From positions 248,001 to 312,000 of the forward strand of contig NC_012751.1 of NCBI RefSeq assembly GCF_000021705.1: a stretch of 64,000 bases of DNA, written 5' to 3'. How positions within the stretch are numbered: position 1 is the stretch's first letter; each line of letters starts with the position of its first letter. Shown in pieces: positions 37,912-47,958 of this stretch. The notes beneath the pieces are model-generated. The model saw nothing but the letters and a program-made list of their open reading frames with translations, did no database searches and was not told where the DNA came from. The stretch comes from Candidatus Hamiltonella defensa 5AT (Acyrthosiphon pisum) (GTDB lineage: Bacteria > Pseudomonadota > Gammaproteobacteria > Enterobacterales > Enterobacteriaceae). The position numbers were made by a program, and so were the translations under genes.

Positions 37912-38147
37912 CGTTTTTCACTCTATTGGAAGGGATGGGCTCGTGAGGGATGTCGCGTCATACAGACTGATTTATTTCCCCAATCAATAAGTAAACAGGC
38001 TTTTACAAAAAAATCAAATTCTTGATGACCAGCAGAGTAAACAGGATGGCACTGTGGGCCCGGTGTTGAGAGTTGGAACGTTTACTGACAGAAGCAAGGC
38101 ACAAGGGCCATGATCTGCGGCACTGTGCTTGCTCAGTTTGATGGGAT
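37912..38147. other. Intergenic region between autotransporter and fimbrial adhesin
   Basis: About 236 bases with no supported gene. It should contain the autotransporter promoter on the minus strand and the end of the fimbrial transcript. Short open frames here lack protein-like composition. Confidence 0.45.
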
Positions 38148-38966
38148 TTAATTGAATTCAGTATCAAACACAACCGTGACTCTTCCACTGTAATTATCTG
38201 GCGCGTTTTTTAGCATTGTTTCCACATTGTCCGAAGTGACTGAAAAATTTATATCTCCTTGTTGATTATTAACATCCGGAGGGAAAATAATATCATCAAC
38301 ATGATTTTTTGTTTGAAGCAATTTATTTTCTGGAACAGCAAAATCAGGCAGCCCCAGACGCGTTTGAACCGGAACCAATGTTTGGTTTTTTTTGCTTTCG
38401 ATAGCACATCCACTTTGAGATTCATATTCACATTCCAGATAAACTTTAAAAGGCCCGGAACTTGATAAAGAAAACCGGGTTTTACCGGTCAGGGGGTATC
38501 GATTTTGGTGCCAGTTTTGCCAATTTTGATTGATCGTGGCTGCTCTACAGTTGCCTGCTTGAGCACATGGCTCCAGTTGCACCTTTGAATGACCTGTGAG
38601 GTGAACCTTCAGATGATGCTTCACATTTAAAACAAACTTAATTGTAAAATGGTCTATGTTTTTGCTGAAATTTGAATGTGTGTTAACAATATTGTCAATC
38701 GAATAACTCACTTCTCCTTCGTATCTTCCTGAGTGAATTTTTAATAGATTATTGTTATTCAAAAATATTTGATAAGCAAAACCTATTGCAATTTGATCAG
38801 ATTGATTGAGATCATTAATTTCAAATTTACAATTATTCCCGTTTTTCAAGTTTATTAAATATCTTTTTTCAATCACGCCAAGATATGGTTCTGTATCGGT
38901 TACTCCTTCGCAGAAGGATTCTTCGTAATTTATATTTTTAAGATTATTTTCTGTCGATGGTTGATA

Positions 38967-39868
38967 TAGCTAAACGACATAAGAATAGTTACATAATATG
39001 TTCTGAAAACAAGGTATTGATGTCGCATTGAAGTTCTCTTCTTTTTCTTTTAGCTTGAGCCCATGTGTGCTCAATAGGGTTGAACTCGGGCGAATAAGGA
39101 GGCAAATATTCAATAGAATGACCGGCGTTGAGAATGGCGTGTTGAATATCTTTTCGCTTGTGGAAAGAAGCGTTATCCATCATCATCACGCACGGATGAG
39201 GAAGAGCGGGTAGGAGCAGCTGAGTGACCCAGGCATAAAAAACATCGCTGTTAATGGAGCAGTTAAAGAGGCCCACCGCGATGAGAGTGACCCCTAATAA
39301 GGCACCAATGACGTTAGTGCGGCCCTTAGCCTGCCAATCGTGAGTCCCAAAACAGCGTTGACCTCGTGTAGCGTATCCGTAGAGGCGGGGCATATCGTGA
39401 GCAAAGCCGCTCTCATCGAGATAAACCAGAGATTTACCCTGCTTTTGATACCCCGCGATTTTTTCCTGGAACCCCTGTCGTGCCTCTTCGTTTGCCTTGG
39501 GATGACGCAGAGTTTTTTTTATAGGTCAGACCCCATCTTTTCAATGCTTGCCAGATGGCTTTGGGGCACACCCCGAAACGGGCCGCCCGTTCCCGTTGAT
39601 AGCTATCTGGATACTCTGCCACATCTTTGATAAACGCCTCTTTATCCATCTTGCCTCGACGCGGACCCGAGGGTTTCGGTTCTATTCGCTTGAGCCAACG
39701 CCTGAGAGTATCTGTACCTACGTGAAAACGCTTCGCCGTTGCTCTGATGCTCAGTCCTTCTTTCTCTCGAATACTCAGGACTTTTTGACGAAAATCCACT
39801 GAATAACTCATAGTGACCTCATGCTAATTAGTTCTTTATATTGTAACTAAAATTAAATCGCTTAGCTA
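38967..39868 (-). mobile_element. IS630-family insertion sequence, 902 bp
   Basis: Inverted ends TAGCTAAACGACATAAGAAT (left) and TAGCTAAGCGATTTAATTTT (right, complement) share TAGCTAA-CGA and a later TAGTTAC. A TA dinucleotide is duplicated at 38965-38966 and 39869-39870, the standard IS630/Tc1 target. It carries two overlapping transposase frames and sits inside the fimbrial adhesin gene. Confidence 0.9.
38989..39811 (-). CDS. IS630-family transposase in two frames, probably joined by slippage
   Basis: Frame A (39811-39434) is the helix-turn-helix part: MSYSVDFRQKVLSIREKEGL, TAKRFHVGTDTLRRWLKRIE. Frame B (open to 38989) is the DDE domain: LVYLDESGFAHDMPRLYGYA, VMMMDNASFHKRKDI, YLPPYSPEFNPIEHTWAQAK, with the Asp, Asp and Glu of the active site. 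The switch point is a run of eight A's followed by C (near 39514-39522), containing A-AAA-AAC, a classical -1 slippery heptamer. Reading back one base gives TYKKTLRHPKANEEARQ, the family's expected text. The element may therefore be active through frameshifting or transcript slippage. Confidence 0.75.
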
Positions 39869-40244
39869 TATCTGAAATCTAATGTATTTAGATGAAACAT
39901 CAAATTTATTGTTTGCAAAGAACGATTTTGTAATTTTAATGTCACTGTTTTTGGGGGAATGGATTTCAAATCAATATTTGACTTTTGAGTATTAACATTG
40001 GGAGTCAGTTTCAATTGTAGTGCTGATGATACAAACTGCCTCGGAGGATCTCCCGATCCATTGACACCAGTCTGTATAAAATTTGGTATATTAAAAGAAT
40101 CAACTCCTTGTCTCTCCTCAATGAATGTAAGACCGTTTTGATTTTCAGCATCCCACTCATAATAAAGTGTCACTTCATTTGCCCTCGCTGCCATGTTCAC
40201 GGCAAGCAATAAGATGCTCATTGAGAGCACCCTAAATATTAACC

Positions 40245-42680
40245 TCATGATTTTTCTTCTCCTACACTGACTGCTCTGCACAAGACAGTGTTGATAAAGT
40301 GAATTTGTTTTTTCTTGTCCATCTCTGAAGGCAGAGCACATTGCATCTTAGGGCGCCCTTCTTTTTCTGTAACGGTCAGTAAGCGATTCGATACCCCAGA
40401 ATCAAGGGTCAATACGCCGTCGGCATTGATCATCGCACCGGCCACATCGCTGCTCACGTATCGATTCTTGAGCAAGTTTCCTTGCTCGTCTTTCAACATG
40501 CCGACCAACGTGAAGGTTTTCATGGCTTTTACTTTAAGGTACTTCACGCTTCCGCGATTCATTTGCACGCTATGATGCTCAGGGAAAACCTGCACACCTT
40601 CGCCCCCTCTGGCCGTAAACTGGATGTTGTTCTTTTCCCATAACTGGATTGGCACAATATTTTTGCCCTTGAACAAACGTTTTTCGCCCATATTTCCAGA
40701 AGCTAGAATGCTGGTACTGTCATCATCTGCATCGACATCTACAATAAGCGCTGACTCGATTCTGTTATTGCCGTTAGCAGCGCCTACCTTGCCGCCGCCC
40801 AGCACGAATAACTGGCTCAAATTACCGCCCACAGTATGGGAACTGCCTTGTATATGATGTTGCGTATAGACATTTCCGCTCAGGTAACGTGCTTCGATTG
40901 CCCCATTTGTGCTGATGATGGTATTTCTCGAGCTCTGTGAAACACCGGCGCCCAGTGTGCGAATGGGATTATCATCATCACCCGGTTCCCATTGATATTT
41001 CAGGCTGGAGTAATTCTGATGTTGATTTAAACCTGTCTCGGCTGAAATTCTGTGACGGTTAGCCGGCGCAAGCGCAACACTGACGCCAAATGAAACGCCT
41101 TGGTCACGCTCTTTTTTGTCAAAGCCCGGTCTGTGATACCCACTGAGTCTGAAATTCGTATTATGGCCTGATATCTGGGTCGATTTGCTGAGAGAGATAT
41201 CAGCACCGAATCCCTTATTTTGAATTCTATCTACATATTCCGCGCTGAGCATGAGTGACGTTGACCAGGGCAGTCTCAGAGACAAATTCGTCCCCCAGGT
41301 ATGTTGACGCTCGCGAGATCGTGTTTTCTGATCATGATATTTTTTGTTCGTTGATCGCCAGTATAGGCCCGCTGAGCCGATGGGAATTTTGCGGTAATAA
41401 TGAATAGTGGTATTTTTGCTTAAGTGTTCCTGAGTATTGCTCAGCGTGTACTGGGTAAATAACCGGTCATTCTCAGAGATCGTGATGTTCGCCCGCGTGC
41501 CGACCTGGGTCTCCTTTTCTGCCAGAGCCCCGCTTAAACCGACAATCGCCCGGGGATGTGCCAGGATATCGACTTCACCACCCACCGTAAAAGGATTATT
41601 GTTTTGTTTGTGATGCCAGCTGGTGCCGAATGTTCTTCGTTGTCCTCCCCAGAAGTTGAGACGCCAGCGTTTGTCTGGATCATTCCAGCCCTGGGGCTTG
41701 TAAATCTGCGCTTTTTGAGTGTCCACCGTTTGGCCATTTTCAATAATTTTGATCGTGATATCGTAGATACCATTGGGCAGCTGACGGGTGTCCAGTGCTT
41801 GTATGCCAGATTGAAGCTGTTGGGTATAGATGAGTCTCTCGTTTTGCCAGACTTCGGCAATGGATTGATTGCGCCCGGTGATATAAACCGGAAATGCACT
41901 GACACTGTCCTGGCGGATGAGCAATGTATCGGAGGTGCCTCACATGGCACCGACCACCGAGTGATCGCCAAAACCTGATGTCTGGACGTTACTGGTATCT
42001 GAGCTGGGTGTGAATAATCCTAAACGAACAAAACTGCCTTGAAGCTCTTTTTGAGAGAAAAGTTGATACAGGCTTGAGCTGCTTTTTCGATGATGACCCT
42101 CTCCCGTACCGGAAGAATAAAAGGAAGCGTTCTGGCTCCAGCCGGCAAACGAGGATTTTAGGGTGGAGTTGATCCCCCAGCTGCGTTCTTTATGGGATGT
42201 GCCCCTAGCAGACACCGTGTTATACATCATCACCCCGCCAGGCATGTCTTTGGGCAGAGAGATAAAATCAGTGTTGACCTGGCCTTTTTCATACTGCGAG
42301 GTGTACAGTTTCAGCACAGAATTATCCAGGCGGTATTCCACCGCCATCAACCCAGAAGGGCAATTTTGGGTGCATTGACCCACAGACACCCCCTGCTTTA
42401 GAACGTCAGCCCAGCGCGCCTTAATCTCGGGATCAACGTCATCAGCCTGATAAGATGTATCAACAATACGAATGAGTCGAATTTCACCATTTTCTTTCAA
42501 CGAAATCGCCGCATCAAAAAGCGCCGTATCATTGAGATAAACCTGCACAATCAGCTCGGAGTCATAAAAATACCGCTTGAAATCGTCAGGCAACCCGCGC
42601 ATATGAGAGGCCAGTGTCATTTCTTGTGCAGGGGCGAAAAGAGGGGTGATGGTCAATAGAACAGATAAATATTTTTTCAT
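40245..42680 (-). pseudogene. CS1-type outer-membrane usher (CooC/CfaC-like) with one in-frame TGA
   Basis: Ushers assemble pilins at the outer membrane. The N-terminal part (42680-41940, 246 codons) has a signal peptide and FKRYFYDSELIVQVYLNDTA. It stops at TGA 41940-41942, and the same frame continues at once as GTSDTLLIRQDSVSAFPVYI, then GIQALDTRQLPNGIYDITIK, IYKPQGWNDP, beta-barrel repeats and RYVSSDVAGAMINADGVLTL. The total is about 811 codons, the expected size for alpha-class ushers. A Trp or Arg codon changed to TGA would explain it. No frameshift is needed. The gene lies between the pilin and the adhesin; its stop overlaps the adhesin start. Confidence 0.85.
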
Positions 42681-42686
42681 GAATCA

Positions 42687-42708
42687 GCCGCCAAAAGATC
42701 TTGGCGGC
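42687..42708 (-). promoter_or_regulatory. Hairpin between ribosome site and usher start codon
   Basis: Perfect 8-bp arms GCCGCCAA / TTGGCGGC with a 6-base loop end 6 bases before the usher ATG (42680). The best Shine-Dalgarno (GGAGG, complement of 42708-42712) lies on the far side of the hairpin, about 27 bases from the ATG, unless folding brings it near. It could both shield the pilin mRNA from 3' decay and limit usher translation, so that pilin exceeds usher. Confidence 0.55.
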
Positions 42709-42768
42709 CTCCGTGGGAGCGAATGATGACGAATTCAGTATCCTGAACTTCAGTTTGCTTCGCGGGTT

Positions 42769-43296
42769 TTATGATGAGATAGTTGCATCAAATTGCAAAG
42801 TCACAGTTCCTTCATACTTACCTTCTGGTACTTCTTTATAAGATTCAGAGGTAATTTTTAAAGGAATCCGTTTTTCATGAAAATTAGTCAGATTATCTCG
42901 AGTGAACTCGACTCCCTCCAAACTATTCACTAATTCTTTATCATCAATCAAAACACTTTTTATACCAATACTTTCAGTCTGACCAAGACTCAATTGTGGA
43001 TTATTAACAATTGCCACTTTTAAACTCTGAACCTTCTCAGCGTTTAAATATTTGATAGAAGCTTCTCCTTTAAATACTTCATTCGTTTTATCTGCCCTCA
43101 TTGTTAGCGGAATCTCTTTGTTCTCAAGTTTGAACTCTTTCTCTGGAACTTCTGCAGTTAACTTAATATCCAGATCTTGTTTGGCCGCTATAGATTTCAC
43201 TGAGATCACACTCGCTGCGCAGGATAACGCCGCCACGGCCAAATATTTTTTTAAAACACACAAATGGGTTTTTTTTAACGGTTGCATAAAATGCAT
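42769..43296 (-). CDS. Major fimbrial subunit, CS1/alpha-class-like
   Basis: A 175-residue secreted pilin. A signal peptide (VLKKYLAVAALSCAASVISV) ends near SIAAKQDLD. The mature part has strands VQSLKVAIVNNPQLSLGQ and ends YEGTVTLQFDATISS, as donor-strand pilins of this class do. There is no Cys pair in the mature protein, in agreement with CS1-like rather than type 1 pilins. The start may be the second or a later Met; ATG 43296 and 43290 both lie before the signal peptide. Position two in the operon, after the chaperone, matches the alpha-class order chaperone-pilin-usher-adhesin. Confidence 0.75.
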   Translation of the reverse strand: MHFMQPLKKTHLCVLKKYLAVAALSCAASVISVKSIAAKQDLDIKLTAEVPEKEFKLENKEIPLTMRADKTNEVFKGEASIKYLNAEKVQSLKVAIVNNPQLSLGQTESIGIKSVLIDDKELVNSLEGVEFTRDNLTNFHEKRIPLKITSESYKEVPEGKYEGTVTLQFDATISS

Positions 43297-43383
43297 ATTT
43301 CCTTAATTCAATCGCTTAATAGCGATGATGTGACATAAATATGGCTGCGTTTTTGTTGATAACACAGCCGCTACTGACCCGCG

Positions 43384-44145
43384 TTAATCACTGAATTTCC
43401 GCTGGTTATTCCCCTCAATGAGAGTGAAATTCGTTTGATATCCCGATTTTTTATTCATAGAGTATGTTCTGCCTGGCAAAACAAACCGACGGCTATAAGG
43501 ACCACAGCCTGTATTTGCATTTTTGCATTCACGAATTTTATTGAGAGAAATGGTAGTATTTCCGTTATTCTGGATGGTGATCACCTTAGGGGAGTCCGCA
43601 TTGATCACAGAGTTAAAAACAGGCTTATCAGGCTGAACAATGAGAATGCTGCCATATCCGGCTAAAATATTGACCCCCGCCTTCATCTCTTGACTGTGTT
43701 TTTCCAGCGCTTTTTTATCGAGTCCAAAATCGTCGTCAGCCTTAGGTGCAACGGGGATAAACCTGATACGAAAATATCTTTCGGTTGTTCTATCGCCTGG
43801 CCACAAAATACGCACGGCCTGAAACCCGCCAGGCGGAATAATGAGGCGTAAAGGCGTGACAATCAGTCTGTTTTTTTCGAGGACGTTTCCCGTGACTTCT
43901 TTGAGTGGTATTTCTTGAGAGGTATTTTTGTCGCCGGGGTGAATTTCGAGCAGTTCAACACGGACAAATGCGGTTGAATCTCCGCTATTATAAATTCGCT
44001 TGCTCATGCTTTGTGTTTCTGAATTGAGCACATCGTACATAGCGCCAATCGAGATCCCCGCGGTAGCGGACACAAATAGGGTTTGACCGAAAAAGCAAAA
44101 TCCAGAAAGGGTCATCATTAAAACCTGTTTAAAACGGCCCATCAT
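43384..44145 (-). CDS. Fimbrial periplasmic chaperone, CS1/alpha-class-like
   Basis: A 253-residue periplasmic chaperone that caps pilin subunits by donor-strand complementation. The signal peptide (LMMTLSGFCFFGQTLFVSAT) is followed by GISIGAMYDVLNSETQSMSK, RIYNSGDSTAFVRVELLEIH and the conserved LIVTPLRLIIPPGGFQAVRI LW block containing the subunit-anchoring strand. Domain 2 has VITIQNNGNTTISL and a Cys pair (IRECKNANTGCGPYSR). It is the first gene of the operon. It looks intact, as does the pilin, while usher and adhesin are broken. Confidence 0.85.
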   Translation of the reverse strand: MMGRFKQVLMMTLSGFCFFGQTLFVSATAGISIGAMYDVLNSETQSMSKRIYNSGDSTAFVRVELLEIHPGDKNTSQEIPLKEVTGNVLEKNRLIVTPLRLIIPPGGFQAVRILWPGDRTTERYFRIRFIPVAPKADDDFGLDKKALEKHSQEMKAGVNILAGYGSILIVQPDKPVFNSVINADSPKVITIQNNGNTTISLNKIRECKNANTGCGPYSRRFVLPGRTYSMNKKSGYQTNFTLIEGNNQRKFSD

Positions 44146-44396
44146 ATCCTCATATATCTGACCCTTTTTTTCAGGGAAAAGGTAAAATGAATACTAGATA
44201 ACCAGAAAGGGATCGTAATGGATTTAAAAATGACTTGTTGTGACTACGCTTTAATTTTTAATATCATTTATTAAAATTATTCATTGATATCTTTTTTATG
44301 ATTAATATTTATTAATGATTAAAAAATATTGATTTTGGGGGGTGTACGGTTTATCTATCGTCGGCGATGGTGAACCTGTTTTCATTTTTGTGGAAT
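44146..44396. other. Divergent intergenic region between fimbrial operon and EamA gene
   Basis: About 250 bases holding the fimbrial operon promoter (leftward) and that of the transporter (rightward). It is AT-rich in the middle. No operator or further gene is recognisable. Confidence 0.45.
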
Positions 44397-45290
44397 ATGA
44401 TTATGCGCAAATTGATTGTGTTCATGCTATTTACGTTGGTGACCTTCACTTGGGGAACCACTTGGATGGCAATGAAAATAGCTGTTGATACCATCCCTCC
44501 TATATTTGCAACAGGGCTGCGGTTTTTATGCGCGGCCCCTGTTTTGCTTTATATTGCCTGGGCCACAAAAACACCGCTTTTATTTCCTTCGGGCCAAAGA
44601 GGGTTTCAAGTCATTGTGTGTCTGTTTTATTTCGCTATTCCCTTCACATTAACCATCTATGGTGAACAATTCGTGGGCTCAGGCCTGGCTTCGATTATGT
44701 TTGCAAATATGCCTGTGGCCGTTTTAGTGGCTTCCCTGTTTTTTTTGAAAGAAAAAGCGCATTTTTTACAAATAGTGGGATTAACCCTCTCAGTGACCGC
44801 CTTGTCATATATCTTATTTCAAGAATCTCAAACAGAGGCTCAAAGCAATTTATTCGGTATTTTAAGCCTTGTTTTAGCCGTTATTATGCATGCTTGCATG
44901 TATGCACAGTGTAAAAAACGCGCCTGTCAGGTTGCAGTCGTGACTTTCAATGCCCTCCCTTGTTTAGGAGCAGGTGTGATTTTATCTATTTTGGGATGGT
45001 ACGCTGAGAAACCGCATGTTCAATATTTCTCTATGGCTTCTCTATGGGCGGTGATTTATTTGGGGCCTTTTGCGGGTATTTTTGGTATTTTGTGTTACTT
45101 TGCGCTTCAACAAAAAGCCGGTGTCTTTCAAGCCTCTATTGCCTTTTTGATCTTTCCTTTAATTGCGCTCAGTTTTGAAAATCTGGTGTATGGGCATACA
45201 CTTTCTAATCGCTCCATGATTTCTGTGGTCCCATTGATTTTCGGTATTTTGTTAACGTTGATTCCTAAAAAACACTTAAAAATACATTGA
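44397..45290 (+). CDS. EamA-family (drug/metabolite) inner-membrane transporter
   Basis: A ten-helix permease of the DMT superfamily with two EamA repeats. FTWGTTWMAMKIAVDTIPPI starts repeat one; YGEQFVGSGLASIMFANMPV is the conserved end of its third helix region. Repeat two begins at about residue 150 (LFGILSLVLAVIMHACMYAQ). The substrate cannot be told from sequence; relatives export amino acids or metabolites. I prefer ATG 44397 or 44403 (MRKLIVF) because homology begins there; the in-frame ATG at 44367 adds ten residues. Confidence 0.85.
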   Translation: MIMRKLIVFMLFTLVTFTWGTTWMAMKIAVDTIPPIFATGLRFLCAAPVLLYIAWATKTPLLFPSGQRGFQVIVCLFYFAIPFTLTIYGEQFVGSGLASIMFANMPVAVLVASLFFLKEKAHFLQIVGLTLSVTALSYILFQESQTEAQSNLFGILSLVLAVIMHACMYAQCKKRACQVAVVTFNALPCLGAGVILSILGWYAEKPHVQYFSMASLWAVIYLGPFAGIFGILCYFALQQKAGVFQASIAFLIFPLIALSFENLVYGHTLSNRSMISVVPLIFGILLTLIPKKHLKIH

Positions 45291-45366
45291 GATCAGTAAA
45301 GGGCGAGACAGAATCCATTCTTAATCAAAAGAAATCAATGAATCAAAAATAAAAAGGGAAACATTA

Positions 45367-46473
45367 ATGCCTCTGATTTATAATTTTAGTGCGGGTCCTG
45401 CCATGCTGCCCGCAGAAGTCGTATTTCAAGCAGAACAGGAGCTGGCTGAAAGAAAAAAGAAAGGAATATCGGTGATGGAAATCAGTCATCGAAGTGAATT
45501 TTTTCAAAAAATAGCAAAAGAATCAGAGCAGGATCTCAAAGATCTGTTGAATATCCCCTCAAATTATAAAGTGCTTTTTTGCCAGGGAGGTGCCAGAGGT
45601 CAATTTGCAGCGGTTCCTATGAATTTATTAGGTGAAAAAAAAACCGCGGACTATATCACTGGAGGATATTGGTCAAAAAGTGCCATTCTGGAAGCAAAAA
45701 AATATGGCGTCCCGAATATCATTGATGCCAGTGTTCGTAAGCCAATCAGTGGCGTTTTTTTTCAATCCATCAAACCCATAAGTGAGTGGCAATTAAGTGA
45801 GGATGCCGCTTATGTTCATTACTGCCCTAATGAAACCATAGAAGGTATTGCCATTCATGCCCCCCCGATTTTCTCTCATCATAAAGATGTGGTGGCTGAT
45901 TTTTCTTCTTCTATTTTATCTTGCCCTATTGATGTGGACCGTTATGGGGTGATTTATGCCGGAGCTCAAAAAAATATCGGGCCCGCTGGCTTGACCGTGG
46001 TGATTGTTCGTGACGATCTTTTAGGAAAAGCCCACCAACACACTCCCTCCATTCTCAATTATCAGGTTCTTGCAGACACTCAGTCTATGTTTAACACCCC
46101 GCCGACTTTTGCTTGGTACCTCTCTGGCTTGGTATTTAAGTGGCTCAAAGATCAGGGCGGGCTGATTGAAATACAAAAACGTAATCGCGAGAAGGCCCAA
46201 TTGCTCTATTCCACCATCGATGAGAATGAATTTTACCTCAATCAGGTTGCGCCTACTCACCGTTCATTGATGAATGTCCCTTTTTCATTATCGACATCTA
46301 CCCCAAGATTAGATGAGTTGTTTTTAAGCGAAGCTAAAAAAAGAGGATTAGAAGGTTTAAAAGGCCACAGAGCAGCAACAGGAATGCGAGCTTCTATTTA
46401 CAATGCCATGCCTGTAGAGGGCGTCCAAAAGTTAACGGAGTTTATGGTTGAGTTTGCCCGGCGTTATGGTTAA
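45367..46473 (+). CDS. serC: Phosphoserine/phosphohydroxythreonine aminotransferase SerC
   Basis: PLP enzyme of serine and pyridoxal phosphate synthesis. [50 protein letters not shown] and the PLP-Lys motif [20 protein letters not shown] identify it. Length (368 residues) is close to the 362 of E. coli. AAAGGGAAAC lies before the ATG. In E. coli aroA follows in an operon; here gltP follows, so that linkage is broken. Confidence 0.97.
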
Positions 46474-46539
46474 TTTTTTTCGATTGGCTAAAGTCAATTT
46501 TATATGTTTTCTATCAAATCATTTTTGAGGGGCATATTC

Positions 46540-47859
46540 ATGATAAAAAATATCAACATCAGTCTGGCATGGCAAATTTTGATTGCATTAGTTTTGGGAA
46601 TAGTCGTAGGGGCGGTGCTTCACCAAAATATAGAAGCAAAGGATTGGATAATTAAAAATATCCTCAGCCCAGCAGGAGAGATTTTTATCCGTTTGATTAA
46701 AATGATAGTTTTGCCTATCGTGGTTTCAACTTTAGTTGTCGGCATTGCAGGGGTGGGTGATGCAAAAAAATTAGGCCGCATTGGTCTCAAAACCATTATT
46801 TATTTTGAAATCATCACCACCTTAGCCATTTTTCTCGGTATTACTTTGACGAATATTTTTCATCCAGGTGATGGCATTGACATGTCATCACTGGCTGTGA
46901 TCGATATCTCTCAATACAAAAAAACCATGGCGAACGTACAACATTCCTCTCACAGTTTAGCGAACACCATTTTATCTTTAATTCCATCGAATATATTTGC
47001 TTCCATGGCAAATGGGGATATGTTGCCCGTTATCTTTTTTTCAGTTTTATTTGGTTTGGGTCTGTCATCCTTACCCGAAAAAACTCAAAAGCCGTTGCTT
47101 CAAGTGTTTCAATCTATTTCAGATACCATGTTTAAAGTCACTTACATGATTATGCGTTATGCCCCTATAGGTGTGTTTTGTCTTATTTCGGTGACGGTCA
47201 TTCACTTCGGGTTTACCTCTTTAATCCCATTAAGTAAATTAATCATTTTAGTTTATGGTGCCCTCCTTTTCTTTGGTTTGGTGGTGTTTGGCATCGTTGC
47301 AAGATTGTGTCATTTGCGGATCTAGACTTTAATCCGTATTTTAAAAGACGAGCTGATACTGGCTTATTCGACTTCCAGCTCAGAAACAGTACTGGTTAAA
47401 ATAATGGAAAAAATGGAGGCCTATGGTGCACCTAAAGCGATCAGTAGTTTTGTTGTGCCAACAGGATATTCGTTTAATCTGGACGGCTCTACTTTGTATC
47501 AAAGTATCGCGGCCATCTTTATTGCCCAGTTGTACGGTATTGAGCTTTCTTTGAATCAGGAAATTATTCTGGTGTTAACCATGATGGTGACGTCGAAAGG
47601 AATTGCAGGCGTGCCTGGAGTTTCTTTTGTGGTGTTATTAGCCACTTTAGGGAGTGTGGGTATCCCGCTCGAAGGTTTGGCTTTTATTGCTGGAGTAGAT
47701 CGCATTCTGGATATGGCTCGTACCGCGTTGAACGTCGTGGGGAATGCTTTAGCGGTTTTGGTGATCGCCAAATGGGAAGGGCAATTTGATCACAATAAAG
47801 CATTAGAATACGAACGTACTTTTTTCATTAAAACGTCTTCTCATTGTCAAAAAAAGTAA
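46540..47859 (+). pseudogene. gltP: Glutamate/aspartate-proton symporter GltP with amber stop
   Basis: A dicarboxylate/amino acid:cation symporter. NISLAWQILIALVLGIVVGA, RLIKMIVLPIVVSTLVVGIA and MVTSKGIAGVPGVSFVVLLA match GltP. After GIVARLCHLRI there is TAG (47323-47325), then the same frame goes on as TLIRILKDELILAYSTSSSE and runs to a normal end. E. coli GltP has Trp near this point, so TGG to TAG is a simple explanation. The break falls before the HP2 loop and substrate-binding NLDG motif (SFNLDGSTLYQSIAA), so the truncated product cannot transport. ATG 46540 (MIKNINISL) is the likely start. Confidence 0.92.
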
Positions 47860-47958
47860 ACATAGCGATGTTAACTATTCTTCCCGGGGATGAAATGCTA
47901 TTAGAGTGCTTCCCAACTGATACTAGAGATCCCGTCAAAAATCTGGAGCTTTTTTTAT

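Larger units (their letters stand above)
38148..40248 (-). pseudogene. CS1-type fimbrial tip adhesin (CooD/CfaE-like), split by an IS630 element
   Basis: The gene starts at ATG 40248, overlapping the usher stop (ATGA), with a signal peptide (RVLSMSILLLAVNMAARANE). The 5' exon reads to 39871 (FHLNTLDFR). Removing the IS and one TA copy joins it in frame to the 3' part: YQPSTENNLKNINYEESFCE, then VIEKRYLINLKNG, and on to a C-terminal pilin-like domain ending YSGRVTVVFDTEFN. The total is about 398 residues, near the size of alpha-class tip adhesins. Cys pairs in the C-terminal half are as expected. The only lesion seen is the insertion. The assignment rests on operon position and general form rather than strong motif matches. 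Confidence 0.7.

Noticed and set aside
4826..47325. Genetic code change (reassigned stop) to explain the in-frame stops
   Set aside because: The internal stops include TGA (usher, 5474), TAA (tail fibre assembly, intron RT) and TAG (gltP), and frameshifts also occur; normal genes end with all three stops. Independent pseudogenisation explains this better.
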